Shown here piece after piece: positions 60,333 through 64,000 of a DNA stretch of 64,000 nt; positions within the stretch are counted from its first letter, which is position 1, and the number at the start of each line of letters is the position of its first letter. The notes under the pieces are model-generated. The model was not told the DNA's origin and made no database searches. It saw only the letters and a program-made list of their open reading frames with translations. The position numbers and the translations under genes were made by a program. This DNA is from Ancylobacter defluvii (GTDB taxonomy: Bacteria; Pseudomonadota; Alphaproteobacteria; Rhizobiales; Xanthobacteraceae), in contig NZ_JAHBGD010000005.1 in NCBI RefSeq assembly GCF_018390605.1, positions 496,001-560,000 on the forward strand, given 5' to 3'.

Positions 60333-61580
60333 TCAAAGTGGAGCGCGCGCAGGTTCGGAGCCAAATCGATCGGAGCATGGATGGTGATCCCCATCGAGTT
60401 GAGCCGCATGACCGTGCTGAGGAGGCGATCGACCTTTGCCTGCGCCTCGTCGATCCCGCTGGTGTCTACCGGCGGTGCCACCGGCGTCGCGTTCACCGCA
60501 TCGAGCGAGGACTTGGTCGCATCGGACTGGCATTGCAGGTCCATCAGAGCCCGACCGCGCGCGCCCTCGGGGTCCTGCCTGAATTCCTCCTGCGCCCGCT
60601 CGTAATCAGCCGGATCGAGGTTGACCGGCTTCCGTTCGAGCGGTGGCGTAGAGACCGTCGGCGGCTCGCCCGAGCCCCGAGTCGACTCTTCCTAGAGCCG
60701 ACCCGGCGTCTTCTGCATCCACTCCGGCATGTAGCCTTGTCGCCTAGCCAATCGCCACCAGCCCACAGGCCGGCGCCGACCATGCCCGGCAACCCGAAGC
60801 GCGAGAGTGCGAGCTTGCCGAGCCCGTTCCTGCCTACTACACCGGCGACACCAGCCGCGCCCGCCGCAGCCCCGGCGCCGGCGGCGCTGCCGCTGATGAC
60901 GCCAAGGGCGCTCAGGACCGCCACACCCGCCCGCGCGCCCGATAAGAAGTAGAGCGCCGAGGCGACGGTGCGCACGGCCTTCGCGAAGAGCGAGATGCCG
61001 ACCGCCGCGCCGCCGATCGTCACGGCGATCGACCCGATCTGCCCCCAATCCGTGCCCAGGAAGGTGAGGATCGGCTGCGTGACCTCGTTCAACGCCGCAG
61101 CGAAGTCCCGAACCAAAGCTCCCATCTCGCGAGCCGATCGCAGGCATTCTGCATCACGATTGTATCGGCCATGAGGTTTTCCGACAGACCGCTGACGATT
61201 TCGACGATCGAGCCAAGCGCCGCAGAAAGGTTCGACAAACCTGCGAAGCCAAGCCCTCTTGGAAAGACCTTCGATCGCAGCTCCGATCTTCTGGAAGATC
61301 GAGATCTTGCCCTCTTCGCCACCTTTGAGCAGCGTCGTCATCGTATCGACGGTTTGCGTGACGATCGGCATCAGCTTGTTGCCGATGGCGATTTTCAGGT
61401 TCTCGACCGCAGCGCGGAAACGATCGAAGGCCGCCTAGGGTGTCTGCACACGCCGGGCACAGTCGGCCTCGACAAGCCCCGAGGCGCGCATCGCCTTCTC
61501 GCGAATGTCGCGGTAGCGTTCGGCATGGTCGATTAATTAGGGCGGGAAGGCCGAGCTGCGCCTGCCGATCCTCGAAGAGG
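60317..61580 (-). pseudogene. Phage tail tape-measure protein remnant, several frameshifts
   Basis: Read on the minus strand in changing frames. Near 61380 comes the start of a frame with MPIVTQTVDTMTTLLKGGEEG and IFQKIGAAIEGLSKRA; near 61090-60940, VRDFAAALNEVTQPILTFLG and the membrane-like WGQIGSIAVTIGGAAVGISLF; near 60880, an Ala/Gly-rich helix; near 60540-60317, the C-terminal repeat-like part IDEAQAKVDRLLSTVMRLNSMG. The order and the hydrophobic and coiled-coil content fit a tape-measure protein. No frame spans it, so it is not functional. Confidence 0.6.
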
Positions 61581-61621
61581 TTGAACCGCCCCGACTTCAC
61601 CGGAGGCCATTTAGTTTGAGT

Positions 61622-62329
61622 CACGCCTCTCGGCGGCTCGTTTGGCGCCGGCCGGAGCTGGTCGTCGACCGACAACGGCTCCAGCGGCGACGGCTACTCC
61701 ATCGACGGCAGCGTCTCGCTGAAGCGCGTAGAGGGACCGTGGCTGCTCGCCGGCGCCTTCGCAATTGCGTATGGCAGCTACGACAACAGCCGTCTGGTGC
61801 AACCGCCTGGCACCGGCCTGGATGTGGGGGGGCTCGATAGCGACAGCAGCATGACCTTCATCGCCGGCCGGCTGCGGGCCAGTTACGAATTCGCCTTCCC
61901 CAGCTGGGACATCCGCCCCCAGGTCGATCTCGACCTAAGTCTACGCCAACGCGCCGGGCTACCGGGAACAGGGCAGCGCAGATTATGCGCTGGACGTGCA
62001 CGGCAGCGACCATACCAGCGTGATCGTCTCGCCCGCAGTGGAGATCGGCAGCCGCGTCACCCTCGACGATGCCATCCTGCGCCCGTTCCTGAGCGCCGGG
62101 GCGAGCTTCAATTCCCACGCGTGTGTTGGAATCGAGCTTCGTCGGCGCAGGAGCCTCCGACGGCACCTTTCTGACCTGTCTGAACTCGCCCGAGGTCGTC
62201 GGCAATTTCACGGCCGGTCTCACCTTCTATGCGGAGAACGGTTTTAAGGCGAAGGGGGAATATGCCCTGTCGGCCGGCGACTCGTTTGTTGGGCAGCGGG
62301 CCAGCCTGCGCTTCGCCTATCACTTCTGA
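61622..62329 (+). pseudogene. Autotransporter beta-barrel remnant
   Basis: The C-terminal barrel of an autotransporter split over three frames: 61622-61945 (FGAGRSWSSTDNGSS, then SIDGSVSLKRVEGPWLLAG and FIAGRLRASYEFAFPSWDIRP), about 61940-62120 (VYANAPGYREQGSADYALD, then SPAVEIGSRVTLDD and FLSAGASFNS) and 62123-62329 (FVGAGASDGTFLT, then GLTFYAENGFKAKGEYALSA, ending RFAYHF). The alternating hydrophobic strands and the final aromatic Phe are barrel marks. Two frameshifts and a missing passenger make it a dead remnant. Confidence 0.7.
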
Positions 62330-62911
62330 GCGGTGCGGCAGGGTGAGCCGGTCGAAAGGCCTGGACGGCTTTTTGATCCTCCTCGGACTGTCAAAATGTC
62401 CGCTTCGGGTAAGATGGGCTAAGCCTTCTACCGAATTCGCTGTTTTGCTGAAAACAGTTCCCTGTTCTTTGTACGCTGACACGGCATTCGATCATACGGG
62501 TCGAGCGAGTGGACATTGCTGGAATGGGCGTTATTTCAGCCGTTTGGCGTCGGAGAGCGCGGCCTAGCTGCGCTGGAAATCGCCGGATTTCCGGGGAAAC
62601 AGGGAACAGGTGGAGGACAGTTCTCACCACACCCATACTCGCCCATTTGCGGCCACATGATTCCTATCTGAACGTACTGGCCCGCTCGGCTCCTATATAA
62701 AATACCCCCTCCTGCTAGACCTCTACACTCCTGCGCCTTGTGGAAATGGGCGGCTGAACAGGGCTTTGCCGCGCCGAATGAGGCGGCGGTGATATCAAGC
62801 TCATTGCACAAGCCTGCGTCGATGCTACATTTCATGCAACTCATGAAACTCAGCCGTGCAGCCGCTTCGTGCCGGCGGCCGGCTCGTTCGGCTTCGGCCG
62901 GGGATAAAATA
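62330..62911. other. Gene-free stretch upstream of the ppx-like gene
   Basis: 582 bp with no supportable gene. It holds a perfect 7-bp hairpin CTGTTTT-GCTG-AAAACAG at 62440-62457 and an AT-rich TATATAAAATA near 62692-62702 that might be part of a promoter, but no clear -35/-10 pair. Composition is less GC-rich than the flanks, in keeping with the mobile debris to its left. Confidence 0.5.
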
Positions 62912-64000
62912 ATGGTCGACGAGACCCACAAACCGGCAGATCTCCGGCCGGCGGGGGTGCCGTGCAGGGAAGAGCCGCCGCATGCGCGTCATCGGTCGCG
63001 CCATTGGCATGGGCGGCGCAGTGACGGCACCGTTGCCGACCGGCAATCCAGCGATTCGTGTTACGCCGCGCTCGATCTCGGCACCAATAATTGCCGCCTG
63101 CTGGTCGCCCGCCCGACATCCGGCGGTTTCCGCGTCGTCGACGCCTTCTCGCGAATCGTACGTCTGGGCGAGGGACTGATCGGATCCGGCCGCCTTGGCG
63201 AGACCGCGATGACCCGCGCGGTCGAGGCGCTGAGCGTCTGCGCCTCCAAACTGTCGGTGCGACGGATCGCCGGCCAGCGCCTCATCGCCACCGAAGCCTG
63301 CCGTTCGGCCGCCAATGGCGATGCCTTCATCGCCCGCGTCGAGGCGGAAACCGGCCTCAAACTGGAAATCGTCGATCGCGAGACCGAGGCACGCCTCGCC
63401 GCCGCCGGTTGCACGCCGCTGGTCGATCCGTCTTCCGATGGCGCGTTGCTGTTCGATATCGGCGGCGGTTCGACCGAGGTGGTCTGGCTCGATCGCGTGG
63501 AGACCCGCGACGGGGGACCGCCGGCGGCGATCATCCGCGCCTGGGTATCGGTGCCGCTCGGCGTCGTCACGGTGGCCGAACGCCACGGCGGCGTGATGGT
63601 GACGCGCGATGGCTTCGAGGCGATGGTGAACGAGTTCCGTCCGCATCTCGACGGCTTCGTGAAGGCCGTCGGGCCGCATGATTGCGGTCGGCTGCATCTG
63701 CTCGGCACATCCGGCACCGTCACCACCATCGCCGGCGTTCACCTCGACCTGCCGCGCTACGACCGGTCGCAGGTCGATGGCACCTGGCTTGATGCGCTGC
63801 AGGTTGGCTGCGTGGTGGACCGGTTGCTTGCCATGCCGTTTTCCGAGCGTGTCGCCAATCCCTGTATCGGCGCCGAGCGGGCGGATCTCGTGCTCGCCGG
63901 CTGCGCGATTCTGGAAGCGGTGCGCCGGGCGTTCCCTTGTGATCGTCTTCGTGTTGCCGACCGTGGCTTGCGCGAAGGCATTCTGGTCGAGTTGATGCGT
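62912..64000 (+). CDS. Ppx/GppA family phosphatase, 5' part (runs off the window)
   Basis: 363 codons from ATG 62912 to the window end with no stop. After a polar His/Arg-rich leader of about 50 residues, the actin-like ATPase fold starts: YAALDLGTNNCRLLVA (phosphate 1), FSRIVRLGEGL, RLIATEACRSAANG, ETEARLAAAGC, LFDIGGGSTEVVW (phosphate 2) and LLGTSGTVTTIAGV (adenosine). Members hydrolyse polyphosphate (Ppx) or pppGpp (GppA); the short alphaproteobacterial type is usually called exopolyphosphatase. The long N-terminal leader is unusual and the true start may be later. Confidence 0.9.
   Translation, partial: MVDETHKPADLRPAGVPCREEPPHARHRSRHWHGRRSDGTVADRQSSDSCYAALDLGTNNCRLLVARPTSGGFRVVDAFSRIVRLGEGLIGSGRLGETAMTRAVEALSVCASKLSVRRIAGQRLIATEACRSAANGDAFIARVEAETGLKLEIVDRETEARLAAAGCTPLVDPSSDGALLFDIGGGSTEVVWLDRVETRDGGPPAAIIRAWVSVPLGVVTVAERHGGVMVTRDGFEAMVNEFRPHLDGFVKAVGPHDCGRLHLLGTSGTVTTIAGVHLDLPRYDRSQVDGTWLDALQVGCVVDRLLAMPFSERVANPCIGAERADLVLAGCAILEAVRRAFPCDRLRVADRGLREGILVELMR

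Noticed and set aside
60338-60952. A 204-codon plus-strand frame in the prophage debris
   Set aside because: It is Pro/Arg/Ala-rich noise opposite the readable tape-measure pieces on the minus strand.
59618-61580. A gene transfer agent cluster
   Set aside because: No capsid, portal or terminase genes are seen, and the tail piece is broken by many frameshifts.

Overview
The window is a 64 kb piece of a high-GC chromosome from an alphaproteobacterium of the order Hyphomicrobiales (Rhizobiales). The best evidence is the acpXL-fabZXL-fabF2XL-fabF1XL-adh-lpxXL cluster at 34.0-40.4 kb, the diagnostic locus for the very-long-chain (27-hydroxy-octacosanoate type) lipid A fatty acid of this order. 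An Omp19-like inhibitor lipoprotein, a DUF1127 protein, a DUF2865 protein and a GluRS of the type often found as a second copy agree with this. A Xanthobacteraceae-like host (Ancylobacter/Starkeya/Xanthobacter type) is a plausible guess, but the sequence alone does not prove the genus.

Layout. 0-13.3 kb is mostly housekeeping: the end of nadE, gltX, cysS, creA, a LOG-family hydrolase, a degenerate peptide-deformylase homologue, an ArsR/Atm1-type ABC exporter pair, and psd-pssA for phosphatidylethanolamine synthesis. 13.3-18.0 kb holds small envelope and redox genes and a divergent LysR/EamA pair. 18.0-25.3 kb is a polyamine and amine catabolism locus with two class III aminotransferases, a PuuA-like ligase, a PotF-like binding protein and a MocR regulator. 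No polyamine permease or ATPase lies beside it.

25.7-33.6 kb is the most notable region: a complete nine-gene Nit1C-type cluster (nitB, nitC, nitD, nitE, nitF, a glycosyltransferase, nitG, nitH and an LnmK/Pnap_2097-like protein). Its genes overlap or nearly touch, and it is preceded by a consensus sigma-54 promoter with upstream dyad and direct-repeat elements. Published work links Nit1C to nitrogen starvation and to use of cyanide as a nitrogen source. The radical SAM enzyme, the glycosyltransferase and the double-hotdog-like protein suggest that the cluster also builds a metabolite that is not yet known.

34.0-40.4 kb is the lipid A very-long-chain fatty acid cluster. Its two ketosynthases look like an active subunit (Cys-His-His) and a subunit without the catalytic Cys, resembling a ketosynthase/chain-length-factor pair. 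40.8-48.3 kb carries a giant alpha-2-macroglobulin with a thioester motif, translationally coupled to penicillin-binding protein 1C.

From 48.9 kb, after a tRNA-Gln(CTG), comes an accessory island. It has an XRE regulator with an operator-like dyad, a DUF4238 gene and a zinc-ribbon gene that each carry one frameshift, and a phage-type small protein. 52.2-59.2 kb is an intact envelope module: an SH3-domain protein, then a response regulator/histidine kinase/periplasmic protein operon divergent from a Cys-rich protein and a three-part FtsX-type ABC exporter. 59.2-62.3 kb is a graveyard of prophage pieces (DUF3102, tape measure) and a decayed autotransporter barrel. The window ends inside a Ppx/GppA phosphatase gene.
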